NCBI GenBank assembly: GCA_005784505.1
Contig: VCAZ01000134.1
Span: 497,001-561,000, forward strand
Length of the DNA stretch: 64,000 bases
Direction: 5' to 3'
From: Bagarius yarrelli
Taxonomy: Eukaryota; Chordata; Actinopteri; Siluriformes; Sisoridae
A program made the translations under genes and the position numbers. Under the pieces are notes generated by a model, which saw nothing but the letters and a program-made list of their open reading frames with translations, ran no database searches and was not told the DNA's origin. This document shows positions 1 to 12,300 of this stretch, piece by piece. Within the stretch, counting starts at the first letter, position 1. The number at the start of each line of letters is the position of its first letter.

Positions 1-510
1 GCACTTTTTACCAGTACTCAAAAAAAAAATATCGGTATATATTTCTAACGAGGCAATATCATAATTTTGATGAATTTTAAATTTGGTATTTTACACACTG
101 CTGTGACGGAATTCACCTGTAGGTGGCAGTGCTTACCAAACTGCTGCTGACCTCTACTATGAAGCAGACAGACGCTCTTACTTTGGCTATCTCAGTCTTA
201 AAAAAAAAACAATTTGAAGAGAGAAATAATAACATGATTTTGAATTTTACTTTGACTGTTAAAATAACATACCAATAAAGCACCATTTATTATAATTAGT
301 AGGTAAGCTGACCTGCAGTGTTAAAGCACTTATTCATTTAGGTCAAGAAATTCAGTGTTTTCCCTGCTATTATACTAGGGATGGAGGGTCACACTTATAT
401 AATGTTTTTTTCATGTTTCACTCTTTGTTCATGTTACAGGAACAGTAGTGGCAAGGTAATATTTCTTAAATGTTTCATCATTTTGCAAAGGTGTTTTGTA
501 ACTTACAAAC
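1..510 (-). other. znf335 intron (downstream of the sixth coding exon)
   Basis: This is AT-rich intronic sequence at the left edge, following the splice donor at 509-510. A short, slightly GC-richer patch near 115-185 resembles dispersed repeat sequence flanked by A-runs. No coding exon with acceptable splice sites was recognised here. Confidence 0.6.
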
Positions 511-3500
511 CTGTGTAAGGCTGGGAGAAAAGGAATTTACGGGGCGGCCCCACCATCCGGCGAGGTCTCTTCAGTGAGTTAGATGAGAAAGATGAAGAGC
601 AGGAGGATGGGGCCGGTCGGTGTGTAGGTTGTCTGGCTTTCAGCTGTTCGTCTGCTGGATTATAGTCACTGTCCTCTGAAAAAAAATTGCTAAAGTTTAA
701 CACAATCAACTAAATAAAGTATCAATTAGTCACTAGTAATAAAATTAGTTTTAACATACATTTAGAAAACTAAAACCTACCTTCAGGATCATCGATGGCA
801 CCGGCATCTATTATGTCATCTTCGTCTTCCTCTGGCAGTTCTTTTTTCGTTTTTGCCCCGTTTTGGGCCAGTATCTCCGACTTTCTAGGTCGTCCACGTC
901 CTCGTTTTTTAGGAGGCTCACCTTAGTGACAAACATTACAGATGATTCAAAAATTTTTACTTAAAAAAAGATATTCCCATTAACCATTATTTTTAACTCA
1001 TGAGAAGACTACTTTTGTTCTAATCAAGTGGTTCCCATCAAGTGGTTCCCATCATGTGGTTCCCATCATGTGGTTCCCATCATGTGGTTCCCATCATGTG
1101 GTTCCCTAGCATTCTTATTTTTCAATAGTCGGTTACAAATTTAAAACTTTTATATATGTAAAAGGATCAATTTTTAGCATTTACATTGTCAACACAAAAA
1201 AAAACATGTTTATGTCTTTCATACGTCACAGTGGCAGAAATATATATTTTTTATTTAAAAAAATTAAAACAAAATAAGCAGCAAGAGCTGTTCAGTTTTC
1301 CTTACCAACAGGTTTGAAGTGCCGGTCTCTCATGTGATTGATGAGTGTGTCTTTAGACACACTCTTATATGGACACATCTTGCATTTAAACTGTTGCACA
1401 ATAACCACCTCCATCATTTCTTCAAGCTCAGCCAGGTCTGGAGCTCTGTCTCCTGGCCCTGCTCCCACTTCGGACTCCACTACAACGCCATCATCCTCCC
1501 TGGGTGCTGCTTCCTGCTCTGGAAGCGTGGAGTATGTACCACTGCTGCTGATATATGGCCCAGCTTGATTTTCGCTGCATTCTGTCTGATGTTGGAGATG
1601 TGATCCAGCTGTGTCAGCCAAGGAGTGCCGTACGGTGCCGTCATCCGCGCTGCTGCTGTCACTACATTCAACCGCGCCGCTGCACTCGGCCACATACCCT
1701 CTCAGTGGTTCCACTGATTCATCCACACTATAGTCTTCAAACTGGGACGGACCTGGATCACCTGTCTGATCTGGATCAGGTCGACTAATGCTGCTGCTGC
1801 TGCTGCTCCCATCCTCATGCTCACTGTAGTCCGAGTGGCCAGGCTGGTCGGGATGTAGACTTTCTGATAAGTCGGCTTGATCTAAGCAGGTGGAGGTTGG
1901 CCCATCTGACAAGGCGTCAATAGCGAGGCGACTGCATAGTGCAGAGGAAGACATCTGTGCCACCATGGGAGCTCCTGCAAACAGAAACAGCATATTAAAA
2001 TCATATTTTGACATACTTATTGTTAGAAAATCAACAATGACTTAAGCAAATAACCAAGTTAGCAAACTAGTAATAAAATTCAATTAGTCTCATACTGTGA
2101 GAGTTAATTAAAAGAAATAAACTTTGTTAACCCTAGTTGGAATTTTAACAAAGTGACCTTAAGAGGTTTTAGTGTGTATATTCAGGGTAGACAGATATCA
2201 CTAAACACAACCTTATTTCCATAAAAAAATTTAAATAAATGTTCACCATCATCAGGTCCTTGTAGAATTAGATACTGCGTGGTCTCTGCATTGTCATCTT
2301 CTGCACTGGTCACTGCAATACAACCTATAAAATCATTTTTTTTTATAATAACCAAAACCTTTTTAATTTTTTGGCAGAAAAAGTGAATGTTCTAGTTTTA
2401 ATATGACAAAATATAAAGTAGCAGTATTTTCCCACCATTTATTATATCGGGCCCAATAGTGGATTCAATTATTTTGTCAATAGCAGAGCCAAGATCTGAA
2501 GAGGTGGAGGCTGTTGAATCCGACACAATCATCCCTCCTTCAGATACAGCACTGGAGTGCACAAGGACCTGTGCTGACTCGGACACCAACACTGACTGGG
2601 TGACTGTGGACACACTGGAGACACTAGTGGACTGCGCGACCGAGGAGGAGTCTGGGAGATGGACACCATGAACATCTGTACTGGAGCTTGTCTCTGGGAT
2701 AAAGACCTACAATAGTAACAGACCAGAAGGCATAAAAACAGATCCTTAGAATGGAAGAGTCTTTTATTAATGCAACATTAGCTGCATTTACACTGCATGT
2801 ATCAAGTGACCTTATTATGATTTTTTCCCGTAAAGTATCAGAGATTGAATATGGCCAATGAATGTATAAGCAAGAAAAAAGCACATGGATTCTAATATTT
2901 TTAGTTTGATTTTTCTTTTTATGTGGAAATAAATGGAATATTAATCGGATACGTGCATTAGCGTCTGTCATGTAAGCAGACAGATCGGATTTATACCTGT
3001 CTGTGTGTCGAACATTACTGAATAAGCGATGGTGGCCCATGACGTTAACTTTAGCGATCGATAAACATTCGACCAGGCTGCAACAAGGACTCTCCTCTTT
3101 ATTTCTCTTTCAAAAGAGGGCGTTGTTTTTGCTGAAACTTTAAATACGGTATGAAAAGCAAAATACTGAATAATCATTTCGTCTTCATCTATTACAAACG
3201 TCAATTTTTACTTCCTTTTCTTGTCAGTACGTCTTTATTAGGCTATTTTGCCATGTATAATGTAAATGCGGATATCGGATACGGGTCAGTTTTAAAAGAA
3301 GATGTAAGCAGGTCATCAAAATAATTGGATAAAGTCACAAAATCGAATCAAGATCTGCAGTGTGAATGCAGCCATTAAGATCTTATTGGCTCTATATTTT
3401 GTATCAAAATGACATTTTCTTTTACCACAAGGCCTTCAGAGCTCTGTCCAACATGGCAGTCAGACTCAGGTGCGAGAGCTGGCAGTGTGGCTGTATCACT

Positions 3501-3617
3501 GCTGTCCGCAGACATGGCTTCTGATGACTCCATTGCCATGCCACTCTCAGATGGCTCCTCCATCCCTGAATGCCCCACATCGCTGCTACTCTCCACCTCC
3601 ATGTCCTCGGAATCCAT
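511..3617 (-). CDS. znf335: Zinc finger protein 335-like transcription regulator, 5' part of gene (six coding exons, partial)
   Basis: ZNF335 (NIF-1) is a nuclear C2H2 zinc-finger protein known to associate with H3K4-methyltransferase complexes and nuclear-receptor coactivators. Coding exons with GT/AG borders and compatible phases are 3617-3426, 2706-2436, 2312-2247, 1974-1306, 921-781 and 675-511; the gene then leaves the window. The acidic, serine-rich N-terminus contains EVESSSD, EEPSESGM and SADSSD, and exon 2 carries SSDLGSAIDKIIESTIGPD. All of these resemble the known ZNF335 N-terminus. The end of exon 4 encodes one C2H2 finger (CKMC, then HMRDRH). Exon 5 begins with an AT-hook-like KKRGRGRPRK, followed by an acidic DDIIDAGAIDD stretch leading into EDSDYNPAD. 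The start at 3617 was chosen because an intron acceptor lies just upstream at about 3640 and the family N-terminus begins here. The remaining zinc-finger clusters are not in the window. The family assignment is strong; the exact paralogue is inferred. Confidence 0.9.
1022..1106. repeat. 15-bp minisatellite in znf335 intron 5
   Basis: A unit close to CATCATGTGGTTCCC is repeated about 5.5 times in direct orientation. The first units carry AAG where the later ones carry ATG. It lies in the intron between the zinc-finger exon (ending at 1306) and the AT-hook exon (starting at 921). Confidence 0.9.
1788..1809 (-). repeat. Triplet (AGC)n run encoding a poly-serine tract
   Basis: Within znf335 exon 4, about seven AGC codons on the minus strand (CTG on the plus strand) encode a run of serines just after SEHEDG. 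It is an in-frame trinucleotide microsatellite in a low-complexity acidic/serine region, so its length probably varies between individuals. Confidence 0.85.
2781..3372. mobile_element. Non-autonomous DNA transposon (MITE-like) with TIRs and target-site duplication
   Basis: The ends form terminal inverted repeats. The left end reads GCTGCATTTACACTGCA and the right end is its near-complement, TGCAGTGTGAATGCAGC. The element is flanked on both sides by CATTA (2776-2780 and 3373-3377), consistent with a target-site duplication. It is about 592 bp and encodes no transposase. It sits in the znf335 intron between coding exons 1 and 2. A related, diverged copy in opposite orientation lies at about 50,755-51,285. 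The superfamily is not certain: hAT-type elements usually give 8-bp duplications, while only 5 bp match here. Confidence 0.75.
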
Positions 3618-4174
3618 CTTGCCTCTAGAGGGGATGCTGTATGTAGTTAAACAGTAGCCAAAATAGGCTATATACATATAGACTTTATATTTGTTTTATT
3701 TTTTTACCCTGTTCTCGTAAGCAGTGTCTGGATTTAATATAAATATATGCGAATTTAACAACAATTGTTGAGGTTCTTCTTTTACTTGACATGCATTACC
3801 CTCTGTGTAAAAGAGTGAATATAAAGTCCAGGGTAAAGTTTCAGGTTTAAATAATCGGTGAGGTGGCCGTACAACATGCATTAGGATGCAAGTCAATGAA
3901 AGGAGATCTCGCAGGCGAAACTTTTCAATTTGAAGTAATATTTTTAAAAAGTGGAAGAAAACCAACGAACGAATTCCACCATACCACAAAACCCGATACT
4001 AAAGTGTTTCTACAAAGAGGAGAATCAGAAAACAAACAAAAAAAATAACACAACATCATTTAAACTAGCATAATTTTATAAAAAACTTTTTTAAAACTTT
4101 ACATTTTCAGATTAGTTATATTTTACTACAGAATATTTCTATCCAAAGTCGAGCAGCATTTTCATTCCATCGAG

Positions 4175-4326
4175 AGATATTTGGAATAACGGGGTTCGAT
4201 TCCATCACCGCCAAGTTCCAGTTGTTTGGCCCCTAATCAAGGCCCTTAATCCCTAATTGCTCAGTCGTATAAAAGACATTAATGTCAATCGCTCTGGATA
4301 AAAATGTCTGGCAAATGACGTAAATG
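4175..4326 (+). mobile_element. tRNA-derived SINE fragment (family S1)
   Basis: The fragment contains a Pol III B-box-like GGTTCGATTCC, then the family's middle segment (CAAGGCCCTTAAT) and a decayed tail (CTCTGGATAAAAATGTCTGGCAAATG). It is the same family as the better preserved copy at 52,321-52,511. It lies in the first znf335 intron. Confidence 0.75.
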
Positions 4327-5267
4327 GTAACATAATATTTAACTATAAAGAAAAATATCAACACTCATCAAACACGGGTTGATCTTCAGGTTTAGATTTA
4401 AAGAGTATCCAAACACTCACTGTAACAGCCAGTATTTCTCAGCAACTTCAATACTCAAAGAAAATTAAGTCAAGGAACTAAATTTGTTTACACATGATGT
4501 CCAAATGAGAGATGAGCAGAATTTTTACTGAACTATGAAAGGAAAAACACTTCCACTTTTCCCTCCTCATTGCTTCAGCGACCAACAAATAAACTAAAAA
4601 AACATAAATTAAACAACTAATTCAACAGTTTATGATTGCTTTTAATATAAATCTGGTATGAATTATTTAATAAGACACTTAGAGTGTCGAACACAAAAAA
4701 CAAACCGTCACACAGCAATGCTATGAAATACTGGTATATAAGTCGAACTACCATCAAGCCTTTTATTCGATATTACAGTCGAATGTTGATTAAGACACAT
4801 TGTTAAGCAATTGTCCTTATGCGACATTTTGGACAGAAGCATTTTACTAGTGGACATTTCACACACGAATGGGGCTTGTTAATGAGCAAACACGACGTCA
4901 AAATGTAAAAAAAAACAACAACAACCGGAGAGCCATTTTGTGTTTGACATTTCTAGACGTGCAGGACAAAAATATCCGTATTTCCCCGTGCGGTTTATGA
5001 AACATTTTTTGTATAGGTGTACAATACACGCCGAAGTGCCACCACTCTGTAAAGTGTAGCCCTTAAAATAAGAAAAGCTGCCCTGTGTCTTGCCTGCAGC
5101 ACGACGCCATTTTAGCGTCTCGTTATTTTCCACTCAGGCAATGTGAGAAACTGCTCAGGGACCTCGAGGGCCTACATGCGACACAGACCGTCCGAATATC
5201 CCCCCGAATAAAAAAAAATAAAGCGTACAAAGGTTGGCAAGCTGTAGACTGAAGACAATTTTCTTAC

Positions 5268-5390
5268 CGTGAACGCTGTTCTTCTTTAAGTTTATAGTCG
5301 TTTATGCTCTTAAATAAATAGTTGTTTGTAAGCGATTCTCGCTACTGCTTTCTAGTCGGGCGCCACCAGTATTTTCTCGCTTCCTGTTCC
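5268..5390 (-). promoter_or_regulatory. Probable znf335 promoter and non-coding first exon
   Basis: On the minus strand a splice donor (CACG then GTAAGAA) sits at 5268/5267, and an acceptor lies at about 3640, just ahead of the first coding exon. The sequence at 5340-5400 is GC/CpG-richer than its surroundings and contains an ETS-type core (minus strand ACAGGAAGCG), typical of TATA-less housekeeping promoters. The transcription start is inferred to lie around 5,380-5,400. Confidence 0.5.
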
Positions 5391-5399
5391 CGCTGACCG

Positions 5400-7796
5400 G
5401 ATCCTATTTAATTATTTTTAAACAAATAGGCAATATTAGTACACTTTTACATTACAATATACAACCCAGGTTTAAAAACGAAAGGAAAAAAATATATAAG
5501 TTTAATTTTAATTATTATACTATTATATAAAATAAATAAAAACCGTAAATGACTAAACGAAGGGCTAGCCCCCCAACCCCCATATCATATTTTTTCATTG
5601 CATTTTTAAAAATATTTTTTTTTTTAAAGGATTTTATATAAAAATGAAAAAAAAAAAATTAATTTATACATTTTATATATACGTTTTTATATATAAATGT
5701 TGTATATAAATTATATAAAATTCTCCCAAAAAGGAGGAGGTTGTTAACCAGGAAGTCATCTTTTGTACTATGTTTATTACAAGCCCATAAATAAGAAAAA
5801 AAAAACCCAGTTGATCCGTGGTTTTAATATCACAAAATATACACGTATTAGAATCAAATGTGTGTGAGAGAGAGTGTGTGTGTGTGTGTGAGAGAGAGAG
5901 AGATAAAAATAGTTTTATAAATATAGTTTTTTATTTTTATTACTTAATTTTATTTCTTTTTATTTTTATTATTAATACTGTATTCATCTGTTTGCATTTT
6001 CTGTTGCCCTGTACCTGCGCTTTGGCAATACAAATGTACATTATAGTGATGCTAATAAAGCAACCTTTGAATCTTGAGAGAGAGAGAGAGAGAGAGAGCA
6101 CAGCTCCTCATGGTTTACATATACCAACTTATTGAATATATGTATATTATTTTACAGAACAGTTTTAATAGATTAAGTGGTAAAAGTGTTTTACTGTAAG
6201 ATTTTAAAATGCTTGCTAACATTTCTCGTCAGATGCCAGTAGATCAAATCTTTTTCTAATAAAGATCCATTTTAACTATATTACCATTGATTCAGGCTAG
6301 TGAGCGTATTTATTGCAAACTGAACTTAGATTATTATTGTATAACATGTTAGGTAGTATTTCATCATCTGAACTTTATTTCTGTTTCTGTTATTATCACT
6401 CAATTTTTTAAAAGTTCATACATCATACAAGTTTTATTCTCTCTGAATCTTCCATTTTTACCTTTAAATTTCACCAAACATTTCAATGAACACATTTAAT
6501 TTTCTCTCACAAATGTATTAAATATTCTAGTCTGGCATTTTACTCAAAAGATCAGGGCTAAATCTAATATTAGGGTTAGATTTTTTTAGTTTATTAGGGT
6601 GAACTGTTATAGCTTATATTTTGCACAAACCTTTGTGGTTGATTAGGGGTTAAACAAAAGATAGTGGAACCACCACTTTAAGGCATACAGAGCATAGACA
6701 ATAGTTGTTTATTTAAAGTTTATTTATTTATTTATTAATAAAAGAAACTCTAAAAACAGAAACATGCTTTCAACACAATTTAAGATAAGATAAGATAAAC
6801 TTTATTGATCCCACAGTGGGGAAATTAAATTGTTACGGTGGCTCAGATACAGAAACAGTTATGTGCAAAGTAGGAAAATAGAAAAAATGTTGGGCAATAG
6901 AAAAGTGCAAATTGTGAGAAATAAAAACAATTTACGATAAACATTTTTAAAAATCTAAAAGTATTTACAGTTATGTGCATCTGTAGTTAGACTGTTGAGT
7001 TGTACAGTCTAACAGTGGTGGGTATGAAAGACCCACCACAATTTATGTAGCATTTATGTAAATTCTACATCATATTCATGTTTCTATTAAAGGTTTTTGC
7101 TATATATTAGCTGTGATAATTTTATAACCTTTTTTTTGAAAATTAGCTCACTTCCTGTTTGATATTTACCCCACCCACGTACATGATGTCACACTAATGA
7201 CAATAATTTTGATTCAGAAAAAAAAATTATTTTTTACTTATCAGATAAAAAAATAACCTATATATTGTAAATAACTATATATACTGTATATATAGTTATA
7301 CATTTGTCTGTATGTCTCAATCACCCTTATTGACCCCATGGCTATTTTCTAACATAACTCACTTTAAAGACAAATACATATAGAATATCAAGTTTGAGTA
7401 TTCAATCATATTTTATTTTATCGGAACATTAAATAGAAATCAGCTATAGAAACTCACAACAGCAAAACACACAACATGCTATAAAAATAACCTCCCATGA
7501 AAAACAGTTGCACACTTCCTTTTACCACATTCTTTATGATGTCATTAATTCGTCAATGGGTGCAAATGTGTCTATTTTGAAGTGATTCATCCATATTGTC
7601 ATGTGGAACGATTTCAGCTACTGATTTGTTAAATAAAGCACATTTTTAGTCTTTGAAGAAGTTAAATCTTCTTTAGTTATCTGTTTTTTACTATCTTAAT
7701 CTTACCAATCTTAGAATTTATCCCTAAATGCCGACCACTTCATTACAGTGCATAATAAATAATATAAATTCTCATTTATTTTTAAAAAACTAATTC
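5400..7796. other. Intergenic region between znf335 promoter and mmp9 copy A
   Basis: No gene is seen. Contents: AT-rich low-complexity DNA; a GT/GA microsatellite at about 5,864-5,903; a retroelement 3'-end-like segment at about 5,960-6,076 (GCTAATAAAGCAACCTTTGAAT) running into a GA repeat (6,077-6,099); a TTTATTGATCCCACAGTGGGG segment near 6,783-6,850 that resembles the 3' tail of a teleost non-LTR element; and an AT palindrome near 7,268-7,298. Confidence 0.6.
6780..6860 (+). mobile_element. Fragment resembling the 3' tail of a teleost non-LTR retroelement
   Basis: A short AAGAT repeat is followed by a segment around TTTATTGATCCCACAGTGGG and GAAATTAAATTG. This motif is known from very abundant fish retroelement tails. 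Only the tail is present and the clade cannot be assigned. Confidence 0.45.
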
Positions 7797-9364
7797 TTAT
7801 TTTTATAAAAATAGTTTAATTAAAGTAGATTTTCATTAGAATAACAACCATGACTATATAAATTATTCTATAGATATTATAAATGATGAGCTTGCTAATG
7901 AATCAGAATAGCAAAGGAAACAAACAGGCGAAGAAAATACACAAATGTTTTCATTCTTTTATAAATATATATTAAAAAGACCTCAACATTGAACTGTCCA
8001 GGGTGTTACCCCTCCTGCATTATGCCCTTTCAGAGACAGCTGGGATAGGCTCCATCAAATCCCTGTGACCATGAATTAGGGAATGAGTGGGTATAGAAGA
8101 TAACTGTGCCTCTACTTATGTTATTCCTGCTTTTATTCTTGTATGCCTCTAATTTCAGTATTTACTGAACATTTATTTGGTAACTTGAATGAAATCTTTA
8201 ATGGACTTGTTGTGAACATAAGTTTACACAACTTGTAGTGAGGCAACAATGCTAACCACTAAGCCATAACAAGACATATAATGTAACCAGGATCTGCATA
8301 CCATAGAGATACTGAATGCCCTCAATGTCATCTGGATGCAGAGAGAAGTCTGCTACATATTTGTACATAGGGTACATCAGAGCATCCTGAATGTTGGAGT
8401 GATCCAGACCAAGAGCGTGTCCAAACTCATGGGCTGCTACCAGGAACAGACTGTATCCTGTAAAAGGGTTCAAAACAATCCTTGTTTTTTTTTGCACATA
8501 TGTATTAGATGTAGTGATTAGAAGCTGTATTGTGAGAAATATGGATATAATTCAAAAAGCCAATATATTGAAAAATACCTTTATCTGGGCAAAATCCCCA
8601 TTTTTTGTCCTTGTCATAGTTGCTGGTTGTGGCGCACCACAGCTTTCCATCACCGCGACCTTCACTTGTGCAGGGGGTAAAGGTTTTCCCAAGAAAGCTG
8701 AAAGGAAACTGACACGGCTCTCTCCTTCAGAGTTTCCACCAATCACAGCGGTATCTGTGTTGGCCAAAATGTAAACACATACATTTTATTTATTAAAGAA
8801 TGCCAATTGTATTATTCAGTGCTTAAACAAATGCTGCTAACACATTGAAGCTAGGTTCTTTGATTTGAAGAAAATAGTGCATTAAAAATTTCTTACCTCG
8901 GTTAGGACAGAACCCATATTTCTTGTCCTGGTCAAAGTTGGCTGTAGTGGCGCACCAGCGATACCCATCATCCCTTCCATCAGTTGTACAGCTGGTGTAA
9001 GTTTTTCCTCTCAAACACGAATGGAAAGACACAAGGTGCGCTATCTGCATTCCCATCGTATGTGTACAGAACTGTGGAAAGACACAAGCTTAATTACGTT
9101 ATTATTCCACATACACTGAAAACATGCTCAGGTCTTGCCATGAAGAGATGATGCAGAACTTACGCTCACTAGGGCAGAGAAACCGAATTTTCCATCTTTG
9201 CCATAATCAGCCGTTGTGGCACACCATGGAAGGCCATCATCACGACCTTCAGTGGTACAAGTGGAATATGACTTCCCCTCAAAGCGGAAAGGGAATTTAC
9301 ACATAGCGCCATCTGCATTGCCAAAGTAGGTCTTGATTGCTGGAAAAAAGAGGGCATGCACCCG
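7797..9364 (-). pseudogene. mmp9 partial tandem copy A (exons 5-8 only)
   Basis: Homologues of mmp9 exons are at 9339-9164 (fibronectin type II repeat 1), 9071-8897 (FNII-2), 8754-8579 (FNII-3) and 8457-8302 (zinc-site helix with HEFGHALGLDH). Exons 1-4 (signal peptide, prodomain, first half of the catalytic domain) are absent. So are exons 9-13 (hinge and hemopexin), removed by a deletion of about 2.33 kb joining sequence equivalent to 9,855 and 12,187 in copy B. Exon lengths are 176, 175, 176 and 156 against 174, 174, 174 and 156 in copy C. Three of the four exons are therefore frameshifted, by an extra GA, T and CT in short runs. With no promoter, no start codon and broken frames, it cannot encode a protease. 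It could be a real decayed duplicate or an assembly product. Confidence 0.85.
7995..8101 (+). mobile_element. SINE S2 3' tail in mmp9 units (also at 9,562-9,669 and 13,460-13,567)
   Basis: Contains ACTGTCCAGGGTGTTACCCC and GGGATAGGCTCCATCAAATC followed by ATGAATTAGGGAATGAGTGGG and GTATAGAAGAT. This is the tail of the S2 family seen complete at 48,992-49,345. A short reverse-oriented S2 head-like segment (GAGGCAACAATGCTAACCACTAAG) follows about 140 bp later in each unit. Confidence 0.7.
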
Positions 9365-12300
9365 TTATTTTTATAAAAATAGTTTAATTAAAGTAGATTT
9401 TTCATTAGAGTAACAACCATGACTATATAAATTATTCTATAGATATTATAAATGATGAGCTTGCTAATGAATCAGAATAGCAAAGGAAACAAACAGGCGA
9501 AGAAAATACACAAATGTTTTCATTCTTTTATAAATATATATTAAAAAGACCTCAACATTGAACTGTCCAGGGTGTTACCCCTCCTGCATTATGCCCTTTC
9601 AGAGACAGCTGGGATAGGCTCCATCAAATCCCTGTGACCATGAATTAGGGAATGAGTGGGTATAGAAGATAACTGTGCCTCTACTTATGTTATTCCTGCT
9701 TTTATTCTTGTATGCCTCTAATTTCAGTATTTACTGAACATTTATTTGGTAACTTGAATGAAATCTTTAATGGACTTGTTGTGAACATAAGTTTACACAA
9801 CTTGTAGTGAGGCAACAATGCTAACCACTAAGTCATAACAAGACATATAATGTATGTCTTTATGTGTTTTTGTACCAGAACATAGTTCATACAAACAGAG
9901 CAAATATAGTACGATAATCAAGTCTCACTCATACTCCTAATGGTAAACTTTTGCAAAGGCTTTGCACTTTGGAGGGTTTTTTTAATGGATAGTCTTATTT
10001 AGCCACAATTGTATTAGTGCAGGTGCTGATGTCAGGCGAGAAGGTCTGGGGTACTATTGGTGTTCCAGTTCATCCCAAAGGTTGTCATTAAGGTTATGAT
10101 CAAGGCTCTGTGAAGAACACCAAGCTCCTCCACATCAAACTTAGTCAATCATGTTTTTATAAAGCGTTTTGTGCAGAGTCAGGATTTGTCATGCTGGAAC
10201 AGTGTTTGGGCCTCATCTCTACTAAAGGAAGGATTAAATGCTACAACATACAAAGATATACTAAACAACGGAGAGCTTCCAAACTTTGTAGCAACAGTTT
10301 ATAAAGGACACACTTGTAAGGTGTCCATAACCTTTTGTTCATTTAATGTTTATGTGCTTATAGTCATTATTTAGTAATTATGGGATAGATGTGTAGATTT
10401 TTATGACATATTATAAAAAAAGATCTTTCTGAGATTATTGATCACAAAAATATTAGTATAAAAATCAGACAACAACATATTCAGACTTAAAATAACAACT
10501 TATTTTATTATTTATATGACAAAATACTAATGATTTTATAAATAAATTAAACAATTGAGAAAAAAAAAAGTTCACTTGTGCAAATTTAGACTATGAAGAC
10601 ACGAAATAGAACAGGGAAAACAAAATATATTTTAAAATAACCTTAACCAGTACAACATTAACTGAATTCCATTAACTTTATCATTTGCTCCAGGCAAATT
10701 CATCTTAACATAATTACACATAAAAAACATTATTACAGAGTTTCAACTCTTTCCATAATACTGCACTTTTTTTGTTGAAGACACATATCTGGGATTTCAG
10801 TTAGATGTGCTTTCATGTGTCCTATGAAATCTGATTCAGTAGTTGGGACAATTCAGGAGTTCGTAGACATATCCAACTCTATCCACCTGTCGTCTGCTGG
10901 TCATTCGCCAGTAGTAGACTTCTCGGCAGAAGTAAAAGTGTCCTGAAAACCAAACAAATAAATTATGTTTTTTTTGTGACTCGTGTATAAATTTGGTTGC
11001 TAAAAAACTTGATTGGATTTGATTTAAATAACTAACCATTATAGAGGAACACATCATGAGCGTCCACTGGAACCCCACCAAAGGTCATGTCTGTGTGGCG
11101 AGGGTATCCTTTATCCATCTGCTGAGTCTTCAGGTCCAGTCTAAACACACGAACAAGGGCCAAATGGACAGTGAAAATTAGTTCAACATTATACAGTTTA
11201 TGTAAACAAGTTAACGCATCAAAAAGTTTGAAATAAATGTATAATATTTACCTCCAGTAATCCTCGCCACTAAAAAGCAGCACCTTGGATTTTCCCCTCT
11301 GCAAAGCTCCGTCAACTTTGTTCAAACTGTCAGGCAGGCCAAGTTTCTCAATTCTGCGTGGTCCTCGTACATCCTGTCCGGTGAACTCCCAGAACTGAGT
11401 GCCTGAAACAGATTAAAGAATTTCAGATGTAAATCCCATAAATGAAACAACTAGAAATGATGAATTATAACAAGTGATTTCAGTCTGTTTTAGTTTTACC
11501 TGCAAAGAAGTACATTTTTTCAGTTGATTGGTCCTCAAAAGCAGTGTCAAGCTTAGCTGGCAGGCCAGGCCATCTCTCAGAGATCAGGAAAGGGCCTTTG
11601 TATTCCCTGTCACCAATATTTGAAGCAGTCCAGTAGAAGCTAATAGGAATGAAAAATTGGTTATTTTAATATCCTGAGACAGCATTGATTAATTCTATAC
11701 TAATATACTTCTAAGCCTTTCAATGACATACTTATAATAACAGTTTAAAAGTCTTATACAGAGGCTCAAATATAGTGGTTGGGAGTACTTTATTATAAAT
11801 GTTTACTATACATGCAAGTTCCTTCATAGTATTGTTTCAGTTAGTCTACCGGTTCTTACCCATCTTTGAAGAAATGAAGCTTTCCCTGGATCTCTGTGAT
11901 TACATCAAATTTGTCCACGTTGCAAGGATCCACTGAGGGATTCACAGGTGTATACGGAGATGGAGTTGTGGTGGAAGAGGTGGATGGGGTGGTTTTTGGT
12001 GTTTTTTTAGTGGGTTTAGGAGTAGAAACTGGGGAAGATGTAGTGGTTGATGGCTTGGGTGGAGTAGGATTTGGGCCTATTTTGGGTCCTGAATGAAGAA
12101 ATATGTGAATATATGAATAATTAATAGTCGTGATTAGCATCATATTTGGTTAGGTGATAAGTTATTAGACTACATAAAAATAGAATAACCAGGATCTGCA
12201 TACCATAGAGATACTGAATGCCCTCAATGTCATCTGGATGCAGAGAGAGAAGTCTGCTATATATTTGTACATAGGGTACATCAGAGCATCCTGAATGTTG

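Noticed and set aside
1022..1106. CRISPR-like regular repeat
   Set aside because: The repeats are directly contiguous with no spacers; it is a 15-bp minisatellite in a eukaryotic intron.
10110..10374. Plus-strand open frames repeated at 14,007-14,271
   Set aside because: They lie inside the duplicated Tc1-like non-autonomous element and do not encode transposase. Duplication of the unit explains their identity.
11896..12096. Plus-strand open frame rich in Gly/Val opposite the mmp9 hinge (also 15,797-15,997)
   Set aside because: It is the antisense shadow of the Pro/Thr/Ser hinge exon, with no independent coding evidence.
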